Notes: generated from the letters alone by a model not told the origin. Positions 9,867 through 22,152 are shown, numbered from the stretch's first letter. The stretch: DNA of 64,000 bases from Ambrosia x helenae (GCA_030844895.1 CM061231.1:152115889-152179888), one strand, 5' to 3'. Numbers and translations: made by a program.

Positions 9867-10256
9867 GAGGGTGTTTGGGATTGAGTTTCAAAACAACTTA
9901 TTGACTTATTGGCTTTTCCAAAAAGCCAATAAGTCAATAAGTTGTTTGTGTAACCCAAAAGCACTTTCTGTTTTGACTTTTGGCTTTTAAGGGTGAAAAA
10001 ACTGTTTTTGAAAAGTTAGAAATCCTGGCTTTTGGCTTTTGGAAAAAAATTACAAATTTATCACCTATACAACCAATATTCACAATAAGTTAAGCAAAAC
10101 ACTTAAAAAAGACAATTTATTGACTTTTTGACGTTTCTCATCCGAAAAGCTAATCCAAACACTTTTTTTAAAACTCCTTTTCAAAAAGTCATAAGCCAAT
10201 AAGCACTTTTAACCAAAAGCACTTTTGCATCTCCAAACTCAATCCCAAACACCCTC
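9867..10256. mobile_element. MITE, 390 bp, perfect 22-bp TIRs, 3-bp TSD GAG
   Basis: Terminal repeats 9867-9888 (GAGGGTGTTTGGGATTGAGT..) and 10235-10256 are exact reverse complements, flanked by GAG on both sides (9864-9866, 10257-10259). TIR start and 3-bp duplication are compatible with a PIF/Harbinger-type MITE, though the usual TTA/TAA target is absent. Just inside the left TIR is a second inverted repeat with arms of about 26 bp (9892-9917 and 9920-9945) around AATAAGTCAATAAGTTG. Non-coding. Confidence 0.85.
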
Positions 10257-10259
10257 GAG

Positions 10260-10428
10260 GTTTTACTGATTATTTCACTGTCGTGTTTTTGGGCGGGTAG
10301 AGGTTAGGTTTTCGCGCATCTGGTTGAGCCAAGGGGCTTGCGGCGGTCGAGAGTAGTCGACCTTGGCCATAGCGCTCGGTGTCTCGGTGGTTGGCACGTC
10401 GTTCCTTGCCGATCAAAAAAAAGTTAAT
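10260..10428 (+). mobile_element. LINE/retroposon 3' end with A tail
   Basis: GC-rich stretch (CTTGGCCATAGCGCTCGGTG, TTGGCACGTCGTTCCTTGCC) ending GATC followed by eight A residues. This resembles the 3'UTR and tail of plant L1-type elements. No ORF survives and no clear duplication was found. Confidence 0.45.
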
Positions 10429-10439
10429 GTGATTAACAC

Positions 10440-10620
10440 TGTGTTCCCGAGTTAACTTAAAGAGGGAAAAGAAAGGAAAAGAATTGAAGGCTGGGAAAGG
10501 AAAGGAAAAGAACACACCATATTTTGTTTTCCTTTCTTTTCCTTCCTTTAATGAAACTCGGGAACACATCTTTCCTTTCATTTCTTTTCTTTTCTCCCGT
10601 TTAGTTAACTCGGGAACACA
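10440..10620. mobile_element. MITE-like element with 18-bp TIRs
   Basis: 10440-10457 (TGTGTTCCCGAGTTAACT) and 10603-10620 are exact reverse complements. A third copy of ACTCGGGAACAC lies inside at 10555-10566. The interior is polypurine/polypyrimidine-rich (GGAAAAGAAAGGAAAAG). Target duplication unclear (possibly AC). Confidence 0.65.
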
Positions 10621-11705
10621 ACGTTGTTATTCAGCTGCTTTAATATTTAGGTAGCGTTCGTTTCGCCTAATGACTGATTTGAAATGTTGATTTTCATTTC
10701 TTATTTTGTTGGTTAAAAAAGAGAAAAAGAAAAAAGGATCCATCAAGGTTCCATTTTGTGAAACACACTTAAATTCCTAATCAAGTTTCAATTTCTACGC
10801 AATTTCCAGTTCCATTACGTTTCACAAAACCAGGGGTAAAGCATCTTGGGGGCCAGAGAGTGTCCCGGCCCCAACCGTTTTTGGTGCAGTGGTGGAATTT
10901 TGCAAGTTTCGTAGGTATATTGAGTGCGGGTTGAGTCTGGCACCCACCGATTTGATCTTCCGGCCACTACGGATCGAAAAAAATTGAGTCCGCCCCCCCA
11001 CAGATTCGAGAACCAAGATTCGCCACTGCACAAAACGCACGCTATATGCGACAACATGCATTTTTTAATTTGTAATCATTGCTATAACTTATAAGTAATA
11101 TAATGTGCTGCATGTATGTTAGTAGTAATCGTTCATGAATCATGGATGTCTTGATAGGAATCCTACATTAGTGGCTAGTTTAATCAGTGAATTCCACATA
11201 CATTTTAAGAAAAATGTTTCATCTGTATATGCAATTTACCAGAAATATCCAATGTATATGATTATATCTGTGTGTCACTGTGTGCATATTTGAAGTGGTC
11301 TTTGCTTAGTAGTCATTAGTCAAAGATGCCAAAGGCACTTGCCTAGGCGCCTAAACGCAGCAAAAGCGCCTTGCGTGTATCCAGGCTAAAAGGCGCAAAA
11401 AAACTTGAAAAACTTTTTAAAACAGTCTTAACTAGTCTAAAACAGCCTAAAACACGTATAAAACAGCTAAGAATGGATGTCTATACACCGTGCCTTGCTT
11501 ATCTGGGGCCCTCGCTTTTTTAAGCGATTTGCTCCTAGAAGTTTGCTGGGTTTGAAATGTATTTGCCCCATTTGTGAGATTGATGTTTATTTTGCTGATC
11601 AATGCATGCTAAGGGTTATAAAGCTGTTCATAGTAATTACTAATTAGCATTTTAAAATTTGAATGCATTTTGTGACACAGCTTTGAGTGCTGGATACAAA
11701 GGTCA
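10621..11705. other. Upstream region of PIGP with TE fragments
   Basis: No gene. At 10832-11030 is a segment with TE-type ends (CAGGGGTAAAGCATC...CGCCACTGCAC). At 11327-11530 is a cluster of GGCGC words (GCCTAGGCGCCTAAACGC) like the AGGCGC hAT elements, but lacking recognisable ends. A T-rich acceptor-like CACAG at 11675-11679 could end a 5'UTR intron of PIGP. Confidence 0.4.
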
Positions 11706-13170
11706 ATGGAAGATCAACTGTCCTTTAATAGTCCTAGAATGACCCTTAGTTATTCTAGAAACAGGGGAGCAACTTTCTCTGTCTTTGAAGCAGATAACAA
11801 GGTTTCTCGTATTCGTGTTTCGGGAAAGCATGGTCCTAACCCTTCTGAAGTTTATGGATTTGTAGGAGCCATTTCAACTGTTGTTGCAACTGGTATTCTT
11901 CGTCTTTTACACTTGTTATTATTGACTTATTTACTTATGAGTGAGTTGATTCAGCTACGTTTTATTTCTAATATATCAAAAGGGTAACTTAGAAAATAGC
12001 TAAACGGGGAGCGATTCAAATGGGTCAAAAGTTGCCCAGATAATATTTTTAACGCCTAAAACCTCCTAAAATTCTATATTAGAAGGGTAAAGTGTTATAC
12101 TGATAACTGATTTTTTTATTTTCCTATTTGACATTCTATTTGTCAATAAAATATCAAATTTTTTAGACGTAGTGTTACGGGTACAAAGATTACTCACTCT
12201 AACCTATTGCGATCTTCATGGTACTCGAGGGCTATTTGTTTGTGTAGATTGTAGAATGCAGATTGTTGATTTTTTGGATTTTGTTTGTAGCTTATCATCT
12301 AGTCCGCAATAATTTTTTTGTATTAAAAACCATAAATGTATGTGTTAGAACGATCCTAATAGTTTTGTTTTTTTTTTGACAGTTATCTTCATGGTATGGG
12401 CATACATTCCTGATCCAAAGTTATATTCTATTGAGATCTTCTATTATCCTAGCAAGTACACTCACAAACTCTCTTTAACTCCTACGTTCATTAGGTTGCA
12501 ATTTTGACCCAGTTACTTATGAATGGTCAATTTGTGATAAGCTTTATCTCAACAGGTCAAACATGTAAAATCAGACTAGTAGCATAAACTGAATTTAGGT
12601 CATATCGGTTGAAATCGCCAAAGTGTATTTTCAATGCATGAAACCCCGTAAATATTATTATTGAAAATAATATACATTTCGTAATCAATGACAAATCACT
12701 TGCTGAAATATGAAAACTTTTGATAAGAAAGGTACCTTGTCTAAATTTAGTGAAACGCTAAACACTAAACCGTAATATTTGTCTTCTTACGTATCGCCTT
12801 TTTAAGGTACTGGGCTTTGGCACTTCCAACTTACGCAATGGTCGCAATTGTAACTATGTTCTTATTCTACATTGGTCTCAACTTCATGGCTACTCCACTT
12901 CCAACATCCTTAAACTCCATATATGGTGAGTTGGATACTTAAGAGTTCTTCTAATACTATTGTTTCTAGTCTGATCCACTTGTTTTAATGTACCTGCTTG
13001 AGTTCTTCAGATATATTATTCCACAATCGATATTTTATGCAGATGAAAACAGCAAAGACCCGGTGTGCTTTGATCCTGTGTTAGGGGAAGATGATCGACC
13101 CATTGACCCGTATTCTGATATTGGAATTGATCAAATTAATAAGCTTATGTTCAAAGAATGGAAGAAGTAG
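11706..13170 (+). CDS. PIGP: PIG-P, subunit of the GPI-GlcNAc transferase (4 exons)
   Basis: Phosphatidylinositol N-acetylglucosaminyltransferase subunit P, part of the ER-membrane complex that makes GlcNAc-PI, the first step of GPI-anchor synthesis. Exons 11706-11892, 12383-12455, 12807-12925 and 13043-13170, all GT-AG and in phase (1, 2, 1), give 168 residues. The PIG-P domain is clear: PNPSEVYGFVGAISTVVATV-IFMVWAYIPDPKLYS-IFYYPSKYWALALPTYAMV-FYIGLNFMATPLPTS, then the acidic C-terminus with DPYSDIGIDQINKLMF. Two membrane segments are visible (about residues 51-72 and 88-112). The N-terminal 40 residues are Ser/Arg-rich and less conserved. Start chosen as the ATG giving the family's usual extended plant N-terminus. 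Looks intact. Confidence 0.92.
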
Positions 13171-13282
13171 TTGCTAGTCAATCTATGATTGTTCATGGAT
13201 GTGTTCAGGCAAGTTTTTTTTAGCACATTAGTTTTAGAAACTTTTGAGATTGATCTTGCAATAGTCTTTGGCTTATCTGACC

Positions 13283-13705
13283 CATAGTTATCAAAGGCAT
13301 CAGGCGCATTCAAGGTGCATAGGGCTCGCCTAGGGCCTAGGCGCAAGGCGCAAAAAACAAGTGAACAAAGAAAAAAAGTATAAATATATTATCTATTAGA
13401 AAATTCTTCAAATAAAGCAAACAAAAGCTTTTGTATCATTTAATATTATCTAATTAGTATCAAAAGTTTTAAAATGTTAAAAGTAGTATTCCTTAAATAC
13501 AAGTAGAAATCTATCTACAATCTAGCCATTATTTAGAAAATTCAGCTCGAAACTCTCCAGAATTTGGAAATCTCATCGGAATCTGCTCCTAAACCATCAT
13601 CCGAAGAATTAAAGCGCAATTGCCTCGACTTAAAGCGCCATTGCATCGCCTCGCGTAAAAATGGGCCTAGCTAGGTGCAAGAGGCGATGGCTTTAAACAA
13701 CTATG
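13283..13705. mobile_element. hAT-like MITE rich in AGGCGC, with exact 8-bp TSD
   Basis: Termini CATAGTTATCAAAGGCATC (left) and the complement of CATAGTTGTTTAAAGCCATC (right) form imperfect TIRs. The flanks are an exact duplication ATCTGACC at 13275-13282 and 13706-13713. Interior: GGCGCATTCAAGG, CCTAGGGCCTAGGCGC and similar words near the ends, AT-rich in the middle. An 8-bp duplication marks it as hAT-type. It lies about 110 bp after the PIGP stop. Confidence 0.85.
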
Positions 13706-13713
13706 ATCTGACC

Positions 13714-14544
13714 ACTATAAAGCACGGAATGTACAGGGAGTTTATATTGTTCTTGATTGGAAACCCACAAAACAGCCCGTTAGAAGCTTCATGACATTGA
13801 AGCCTCGCGAACACTTTGACAGTCAATACATGTATAGTATAGTAGGGCGACAAATAGAGAGAATTGGCTGGTTTTATACTATTGTTGCCAAGGTTCCCAG
13901 TTCCGAAATTGTGCTGCGGAGGGGACATACGTGCTGTTTCTGTGTCTCCTAATCTCCACAACTTTCGTATTGCCGAACGCCTTCAAACTTTTAGTCCCCC
14001 CCCCCCCCCCCGACGACTTTCGTGCCACCCTAATGAACCCTCTTAAGTTTAACCAGCTTTACTCAAGTTGGGGTTGCATAAACTTTCTCATTCGATACAT
14101 GTGTAGTGTACAAAAATACAGGTTAAAACTTTCAATCAAATTGGGACTGGTAAAGGAGTTGAGCTGTTAGAATTTATAAAAATATAAAGTAATTGCATAT
14201 CATTCTCATATTACTTGACATGCATACTTGAATGATATTGAAGGTTCTAGATTTAGTCATTAAGTTTTTATGCTTTACTTTGGTTGTTAGTATATACTTT
14301 GATTTAAGTTTTTGTATTTTAGTTGTGACAAAGTTTAATGAAATGGTTTTGCCATAATTTTTCTTTGATATTGTTTAGATTTTGATGTTTTTATATTGTT
14401 CTATGTATTACGATGTTGTGTCTGTTTTGTGATAGGGAGCATCTATTGTTCTATCATTAGTAACTTATTGGGCTCTCATTTGATAACAAGATAAGAAATA
14501 CATTATTTTCGTGATCGACATACAGTACACGCGGTTGTGTATAG
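13714..14544. other. No gene recognised
   Basis: Short frames exist but none matches a family. A run of about 16 C at 13998-14013 is a simple repeat. The beginning (about 13725-13860) has moderately coding-like composition but many stops. Confidence 0.4.
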
Positions 14545-14725
14545 TGGTGCACAAAATACCCGAACCCGAAGAAAATACCTATACCCGACCTTACCCGTAG
14601 GGTATGGTTAGGGTATACCCAGCTCACCTAAAACCCGAACCCGGGTTTTTTTCAACCAGTTTAAATCTGAAACCAGTTATTATAATACCTGTACCCGATT
14701 CTTTAGAATACCCGGTTCATTTGTG
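14545..14725. repeat. ACCCGAA/TACCC-rich segment
   Basis: Repeated TACCCGAACCCG-type words (AATACCCGAACCCGAAG, GGGTATGGTTAGGGTATACC). The same composition fills the termini of the hAT element at 16457/27032, so this is probably an eroded relative. Confidence 0.55.
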
Positions 14726-15308
14726 AAGTTTAACAATTATTTAAAATAGTTAATTTTATAAGTAATCTAAATTTTAAACGTAGTTGTCATCATGTTGAGT
14801 AACACTAGTATTAGCTTAATTAACTTATTTTATATCATTAATGAGAAATTATAGGCAGATATATGAGAATTATTTATGTATATTGTATGCATGTTTGTGT
14901 TTTCCTAAGTACTAGTTCTAGACTTTTCTTACATATATTGTATTCAGGAGTACTTTTAATTATTGTTTTCAATTCATATGTGCTTTCAGTATCAAAGGAC
15001 TTCTCTTACATATATTGTGTTCAGGCATATTGTTTTCAATTTATATGTTTTGTATTTAGAAAACTCAATGGTGTCATCTGTTATTTCAAACTGTGGGCTA
15101 ATTTTACACCGCATGATATTTATTACAAACTTAGCGTGTTATTCTACTATAACATCTACACCTACATTCTACTAAAATTGTACGTCATCCGATCATATAT
15201 TACACATTATCAGTATGTTTGTATAATGTACAACACCAACATCCTGATTGACCAAAAGCAACAACCAAACACAATGCAACCCCGTTGCAACGCGCGGGTT
15301 CCTGCTAG
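14726..15308 (+). mobile_element. Helitron-like 3' end region (plus strand)
   Basis: Ends with CCCCGTTGCAACGCGCGGGT (imperfect GC hairpin) followed by TCCTG and CTAG at 15305-15308, then T. The upstream interior has no gene; the 5' end was not determined. Short tandem pieces (CTTACATATATTGT) recur near 14925 and 15005. Confidence 0.55.
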
Positions 15309-15716
15309 TTATTATCTAATGATAATAATAGTCCTATCATTTGTGTTTTATTAAACATCATTTGTATTTTATTAACCTTTAATAAAACACTTATATTATT
15401 ATTTACCAACAATAATATCTCTTATTCATTTATTATTCCAAATAATAAAACCACACTTCATATAATTAATTCTTTGTTCGTCTTCCATAGTATAACTCTT
15501 TGGATGGTATCGAGATAGCAACGCTAATTTGATGAGTATCGGATATACTATTCCAACACGGAAGTCAGAAATGCGTAAATTTTTTTACACTGATATAATT
15601 TTTCGTATACGTTTTTATTTTTCCATAAGTAAGATAAATTTAAAATATTTTAGAAAAAAATAGAAAAATCGTATGGAAGGTCGGAGTTCTCGCCATAAGA
15701 GAGTTCCCATTTAATC

Positions 15717-15721
<5 letters not shown>
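15309..15721. other. AT-rich, no gene
   Basis: Nothing recognised except short direct repeats of ATCATTTGTNTTTTATTAA near 15340-15375. Confidence 0.4.
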
Positions 15722-15749
<28 letters not shown>

Positions 15750-15793
15750 GGTATATATATATATATATAGGTGTATATATATATATATATATA
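15722..15793. repeat. (CT)n then interrupted (TA)n microsatellite
   Basis: CTCTCTCTCT followed by three (TA)n blocks separated by GG or GGTG. Acts as the left flank of element D. Confidence 0.9.
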
Positions 15794-15957
15794 GGTCAAG
15801 TATAAAATGAAAACCCTCTTGAGTTGAGAAAACCTTTCAAAACCCATGTAAAAAACATTGTTTTTTTTTTTAAAAAAATAACCAATGTAAAATACATGTT
15901 TTTAAGCGTTCCGAGCCAAAAAAAAAAAAAAAAAAAAAAAAACGCCGACCAGATTTT
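15794..15957 (+). mobile_element. Element D: truncated (TA)n-anchored element
   Basis: Begins right after (TA)n with GTATAAAATGAAAACCCTC, then GAGAAAACC and AAAACCCATG, the iterated GAAAACC plan of elements A-C. Further in it shares AATACATGTTTTTAAG..CCAAAAAA with element M (46044-46434). The right half is missing. Confidence 0.55.
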
Positions 15958-16448
15958 AAAGGGAGTGGAGCATGGGTTTGAGCATGGAAAGCTCACCTAC
16001 GCCCTAAACACCATCCCCATAGCGTGGGAATTATGACGTGACCCCTTTGGCGTGGTAATGGCCACCGACATGGGTGAAGGTTAGAGGTGACATAGAGCTT
16101 TTTTTTTTGTTGGGCATATAAACGTTAAAAATTTTAAATCCAAGCCACTTCACTAATTTTTTAGAAGCTTGAGTTTTAGACCTCACTTGTATCACATGAC
16201 GATTTATGTCTCCAACCCAATCCCCCAATGCCCATATTCTAACATTCTAATAGAGCAAAATATATCTTGGAAACCCAATAGAAAGTGATACAACCTAGGT
16301 TATAATTTGGTAACATTATTGGAGTGTCGGTATAAAGAGATTATTATTTAAGCTTTCCACTTTTCTCTACCTGTTTCAAAGTTTTCAGATATTTTTATTT
16401 AATTCGTTTGTTAAGTATTAAATAACATTTAATTATAAAATTTTTGGC
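15958..16448. other. No gene; possible GC-richer TE fragment
   Basis: 15960-16110 contains GGAGCATGGGTTTGAGCATG and GCCCTAAACACCATCCCC, looking like part of a MITE whose partner end is not present. The rest is AT-rich without features. Confidence 0.35.
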
Positions 16449-16694
16449 GTTTCTCATAGGGATGGCAAAAAAACCCGAGCCCGACGGGTATACCCGAAAC
16501 CCGAAGCATTTGGGACGGGTATACCCGACGGGTATGGGAAGGGTTTGGTATTGGAAAAAAAATATTTCGCGGGTATGGGATGGGTATGGTATTAGGTGAT
16601 ACCCGACCCGATTAACCGAAACTAAATACCCATCTACCCGAAATATATACCCGAATACTTTTAAGTTTTATATATATATATATATATATATATA

Positions 16695-16925
16695 GGGACA
16701 GTATAACTAGAAAACCCATCCCAGTTAAAGAAACTTTGAAAACCCAATACAAGGTCATGGTTTCTCCACGTCACTCAATTTTGCAACCCTTTGAAGGGCA
16801 TTTTCGTCACTTTCATCCCCATTTTTCCTGCTTTCTTCTGTAACGTGCAGGCCTTTTCAGTCTTCAGACATCTCCACGCTCTCTCTTATAAAACAAGGAC
16901 ATCTCCACTCTTCAGACATTTTATT

Positions 16926-16956
<31 letters not shown>

Positions 16957-18770
16957 ATCTCTCTCTCTCAAGACTAACAACCCACATTCATCTTCTAACA
17001 ATTCTGACCAAATGTCTCTAAAGGTTCGAATCAGAGTGGGGTTTGAGGGTGGTGGTGTACGGCGGCGGTGGTTTGGGGGGAGTGATGTACGATAATGTTG
17101 GTTATTAATTTGCTCATCTCTACCCTTCAGATCTGTGTTTTTAAGTTGAACAGCAACGTCGTGGTGAGTCCGGCCGTCGTCGCAACGTCGTGCTCATATC
17201 TACCCTTCAGATCTATGTTTTTGATGGGTAAAAGGGGGATACTAAGGTGTTGAATAAGTGGGAAGATGAAGGCAAGAAACTAACTAAGTGGGAGCTTTTG
17301 TAGAGTTGATGAAGTTTGGTCGTCATAAGCTTTGTTCTTGAGGTATGTAATATGTTTGACTTATAAACAGTAAAAAGATTTTATTATGTGTGATTGTGTG
17401 TTTAGTTTGGATTGAAAGAATCTTTGATATATGTTTATGTTTATCAGTTTATGTATTGCTTGCTAAGTTGCTATCTTGTTTTTATATATAAAAAAAAGTC
17501 AAGGTTATAACCAGATCTTAGTTTGTTTTCAATGGGGTTTTTTTTTGTAACAGTTATAGGTTTCTAAAATATGGGGCTTTTATAAACAGATCTGATGTTA
17601 TGGTTGTGATGGTAAAAAAAAGTGATGTCAAAAATTAAAGCAATTGTTAGTACATTGTTAATACATTAGCCAAAACCATATCAAAATAACATTCATAAAC
17701 TGTGTTTCTTTTCTATATTTTAATTCATTAATGTTTTTTTATCTATGTTAAAATGATGTTACGGTTGTGATGGTAAAAAAGTAATGGTAAAAAAACTTGT
17801 TTTGGTATAAGCAATTTTTTTATTTATTATAAATTTTTTATTGGAATCTTGCTACATTTTTTTATTTATTATAAAATTTTAATTATTTGTATTATTATTT
17901 GTTATTTATGTAGATAGAGTTTTTGATGAAGGCGGAGAAGAACATGAAGATGGTTTGTTACAATGAACATTTTAGTTGGGACATGCTATTATTTTTTTTT
18001 ATTCTTTGTCACAAATGTATAAACCTTGTTACAAAGCATTGTAACAGAAAATGTTGCAGTAATCTTGTTACAATTTTATAAACTATCACTCCTAATTGTT
18101 ATTTTTATTGAACAAAGCGGGTTTATTCTTTTTGTAACTTGTCTTGTTGTTTATTTATCATATATGTATTTTTATGAAAGACGATATTGTTGTTCATTGC
18201 ATGTAACCCGTCTTGTTACAATGTGAAAACTATTAACATTGTAAAAATTATGTAACATTTTCTTTGTTACAAATATGTAATGGTCATAGTTATAATTATA
18301 TAAGTCCTAGTTATATTTATAAACTTTGTTACAAAAATGTAAGTTGGCTTGTTACAGGAACAAATAGCAAAAATGATGTTACATATTTAACAATGTATAT
18401 CTGTAACATTGTAACTACAAATATTTATTATGTTTGTTACAAATTTTCTACACTTTGTAAAATATGTATTTCTTATAGTGGGGGATAATTAAAAAATATT
18501 AAATGTCTTGTAAGAGAGAGAAAAAGTACATTTATAAAAGAAAAAGAATGAGAGAGAATGATGAGATGTTGGAAAGGTAAAAAGTTGTCAGGAAAGAAGA
18601 AATATCAATTGCCACTTTTACCCTTATTGTCCTTTTTGTTATTATTTTTATTGAAAATTATAAATTAGAAAAGCAGAAAAAACAAGGGCCATTGATCAAG
18701 ATGATTGAAGGGTCAAGATGAGGTTTTCAGGGTTCTTTAACTGGAGAGGGTTTTCAGAATATCCTCCCCC
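16695..18770 (+). mobile_element. Element A: (TA)n-anchored, 2.08 kb, imperfect TIRs
   Basis: Left end GGGACAGTATAACTAGAAAA followed by CCCATCCCAGTTAAAGAAAC; right end read inward GGGGAGGATATTCTGAAAAC followed by CCTCTCCAGTTAAAGAACCC. The two agree over about 45 bp. (TA)n lies on both outer sides. The interior holds a CT-rich leader-like tract (16925-16970) and many TTGTTACA / TGTAACA words (about 17990-18460). No long ORF. Confidence 0.8.
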
Positions 18771-18790
18771 TATATATATATATATATATA

Positions 18791-19195
18791 GGGGAAAGTT
18801 AATTTGAGAACACCTATATTTCGTGCGAACCGTGAGAACGGCATCTAAAACCATTCAAATTCAAAATTTCTTTTTACACTTGTCTTTATTATTAAAATAC
18901 AATCCCAAAAACACAATTTACGCGTAAAAATTCAAACGTATACGGAAATAATTTGTTTTTACACATGTGTAAATTTACTGTTTATACATGTGTAAACTGC
19001 TTCATTTACACATGTGTAAAAAGTTAATTTGAAAGTGTTTTTGCAAGAAAAGATGAATTATTTGGAAAGAAAAATCATCTATTAATGTTGTATTTTGATT
19101 ATAATGAAGCTTGTATTAAAAAAATTTGATTTTGATTGATTTTTTTACTTGTTCTCATGGTTCTCACAATATTTAGCGTTCTCAAGATAACCCTC

Positions 19196-19198
<3 letters not shown>
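18791..19198. mobile_element. Element E1, copy 1 (408 bp)
   Basis: TIRs GGGGAAAGTTAATTTGAGAA.. and GGGGAGGGTTATCTTGAGAA.. (right end read inward), both next to (TA)n. Iterated GAGAAC words at the ends. The centre (18955-19022) has three copies of the palindrome TTTACACATGTGTAAA, one slightly altered. Non-coding. Confidence 0.85.
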
Positions 19199-19233
<35 letters not shown>

Positions 19234-19250
19234 TTATATATATATATATA

Positions 19251-20234
19251 GGGGAAGTATCCATAGAAAACCCTCTAAATTGAGTAAACTCTAGTAAACC
19301 CAATACTAGGCCATGGTTTGTCCACATCACCCACAAACATTACTTACATATTATATTAGCAAGGGTATTCTAGACAATTTAACTCTCTTTAGTTTCACTT
19401 TCCTGGCATATGTCACCTCCCTCTACCTATATCTTTCAATTCTCTCTCTTTCTCTCAAAAACAACAAACCTCTCTCATAAACTAGATCTAAATCTTGCTC
19501 TCTTTCTCTTTTCCCTCAAAGTCACCAGGAAAATGAAGCCACCATCGAAGGTCTCTAATAAACCTAGCTTATCAGACAACTAGATCAACGAAGGTGACGG
19601 TCGAGTACCATCATCTACCTTTACCACCACAAAAAAAAAAAAAAAAAAAAACTAGAAAATAGGTAATCACATGTTTTAGATCTACAAAGAAGAAAGCTTT
19701 TGATGGCAAGCTAGGCATCTGGATCTGCATATGAGGTTCATTTTAATTTTTTATTTATTGTGTTTGAATTGTGTAGATCTAGTTTCAAAGATGAAAAGGC
19801 AAATTTGGTGATTTTAATGGCTTTAATTGTCTGGATCTGGTTTCGATGATGTTGATAACATACTCCAAAGCTAAATGTTCACAGAATCTTTCATCATTCT
19901 TACTTAACTGTTGTTTATTTTAATTATAATACTATTATACCTTTTTAAAAAAATATATTATCAAAAAAACTTTTTTTTTTGGAAAGGTAAAAATTTATAA
20001 AAGAAAAAGAATGAGAGAGAATGATGAGATGTTGGAAAGGTAAAAAGTTGTCAGGAAAGAAGAAATATCAATTGCCACTTTTACCCTTATTGTCCTTTTT
20101 GTTATTATTTTTATTGAAAATTATAAATTAGAAAAGCAGAAAAAACAAGGGCCATTGATCAAGATGATTGAAGGGTCAAGATGAGGTTTTCAGGGTTTCT
20201 TTAACTGGAGAGGGTTTTCAGAATATCCTCCCCC
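19251..20234. mobile_element. Hybrid element B(5')-A(3'), copy 1
   Basis: Starts like B (GGGGAAGTATCCATAGAAAA) and ends like A (..GAATATCCTCCCC) because of the tandem block structure. Contains a short leader-like ORF start ATGAAGCCACCATCGAAGG (MKPPSKVSNKPSLSDN then stop) and a poly-A tract at 19630-19650. Confidence 0.8.
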
Positions 20235-20256
20235 TATATATATATATATATATATA

Positions 20257-20663
20257 GGGGAAAGTTAATTTGAGAACACCTATATTTCGTGCGAACCGTG
20301 AGAACGGCATCTAAAACCATTCAAATTCAAAATTTCTTTTTACACTTGTCTTTATTATTAAAATACAATCCCAAAAACACAATTTACGCGTAAAAATTCA
20401 AACGTATACGGAAATAATTTGTTTTTACACATGTGTAAATTTACTGTTTATACATGTGTAAACTGCTTCATTTACACATGTGTAAAAAGTTAATTTGAAA
20501 GTGTTTTTGCAAGAAAAGATGAATTATTTGGAAAGAAAAATCATCTATTAATGTTGTATTTTGATTATAATGAAGCTTGTATTAAAAAAATTTGATTTTG
20601 ATTGATTTTTTTACTTGTTCTCATGGTTCTCACAATATTTAGCGTTCTCAAGATAACCCTCCC
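20257..20663. mobile_element. Element E1, copy 2 (407 bp)
   Basis: Same as copy 1 with one C fewer at the right end. The three ACACATGTGT palindromes are intact. Followed by a 75-bp (TA)n tract. Confidence 0.85.
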
Positions 20664-20709
<46 letters not shown>

Positions 20710-20738
20710 TATATATATATATATATATAATATATATA

Positions 20739-21721
20739 GGGGAAGTATCCATAGAAAACCCTCTAAATTGAGTAAACTCTAGTAAACCCAATACTAGGCC
20801 ATGGTTTGTCCACATCACCCACAAACATTACTTACATATTATATTAGCAAGGGTATTCTAGACAATTTAACTCTCTTTAGTTTCACTTTTCCTGGCATAT
20901 GTCACCTCCCTCTACCTATATCTTTCAATTCTCTCTCTTTCTCTCAAAAACAACAAACCTCTCTCATAAACTAGATCTAAATCTTGCTCTCTTTCTCTTT
21001 TCCCTCAAAGTCACCAGGAAAATGAAGCCACCATCGAAGGTCTCTAATAAACCTAGCTTATCAGACAACTAGATCAACGAAGGTGACGGTCGAGTACCAT
21101 CATCTACCTTTACCACCACAAAAAAAAAAAAAAAAAAACTAGAAAATAGGTAATCACATGTTTTAGATCTACAAAGAAGAAAGCTTTTGATGGCAAGCTA
21201 GGCATCTGGATCTGCATATGAGGTTCATTTTAATTTTTTATTTATTGTGTTTGAATTGTGTAGATCTAGTTTCAAAGATGAAAAGGCAAATTTGGTGATT
21301 TTAATGGCTTTAATTGTCTGGATCTGGTTTCGATGATGTTGATAACATACTCCAAAGCTAAATGTTCACAGAACCTTTCATCATTCTTACTTAACTGTTG
21401 TTTATTTTAATTATAATACTATTATACCTTTTTAAAAAAATATATTATCAAAAAAACTTTTTTTTTTGGAAAGGTAAAAATTTATAAAAGAAAAAGAATG
21501 AGAGAGAATGATGAGATGTTGGAAAGGTAAAAAGTTGTCAGGAAAGAAGAAATATCAATTGCCACTTTTACCCTTATTGTCCTTTTTGTTATTATTTTTA
21601 TTGAAAATTATAAATTAGAAAAGCAGAAAAAACAAGGGCCATTGATCAAGATGATTGAAGGGTCAAGATGAGGTTTTCAGGGTTTCTTTAACTGGAGAGG
21701 GTTTTCAGAATATCCTCCCCC
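20739..21721. mobile_element. Hybrid element B(5')-A(3'), copy 2
   Basis: Repeats 19251-20234 with minor changes, including the poly-A tract at 21120-21138. Confidence 0.8.
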
Positions 21722-21743
21722 TATATATATATATATATATATA

Positions 21744-22152
21744 GGGGAAAGTTAATTTGAGAACACCTATATTTCGTGCGAACCGTGAGAACGGCATCTA
21801 AAACCATTCAAATTCAAAATTTCTTTTTACACTTGTCTTTATTATTAAAATACAATCCCAAAAACACAATTTACGCGTAAAAATTCAAACGTATACGGAA
21901 ATAATTTGTTTTTTACACATGTGTAAATTTACTGTTTATACATGTGTAAACTGCTTCATTTACACATGTGTAAAAAGTTAATTTGAAAGTGTTTTTGCAA
22001 GAAAAGATGAATTATTTGGAAAGAAAAATCATCTATTAATGTTGTATTTTGATTATAATGAAGCTTGTATTAAAAAAATTTGATTTTGATTGATTTTTTT
22101 ACTTGTTCTCATGGTTCTCACAATATTTAGCGTTCTCAAGATAACCCTCCCC
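21744..22152. mobile_element. Element E1, copy 3 (409 bp)
   Basis: Same as copy 1 with one extra T before the first palindrome. Followed by the longest (TA)n tract of the cluster (22153-22244). Confidence 0.85.

Noticed and set aside
19529..19582. MKPPSKVSNKPSLSDN as a micro-peptide gene (three copies with the tandem block)
   Set aside because: Conserved only because the blocks are recent duplicates. It is in a leader-like captured segment with no evidence of selection.
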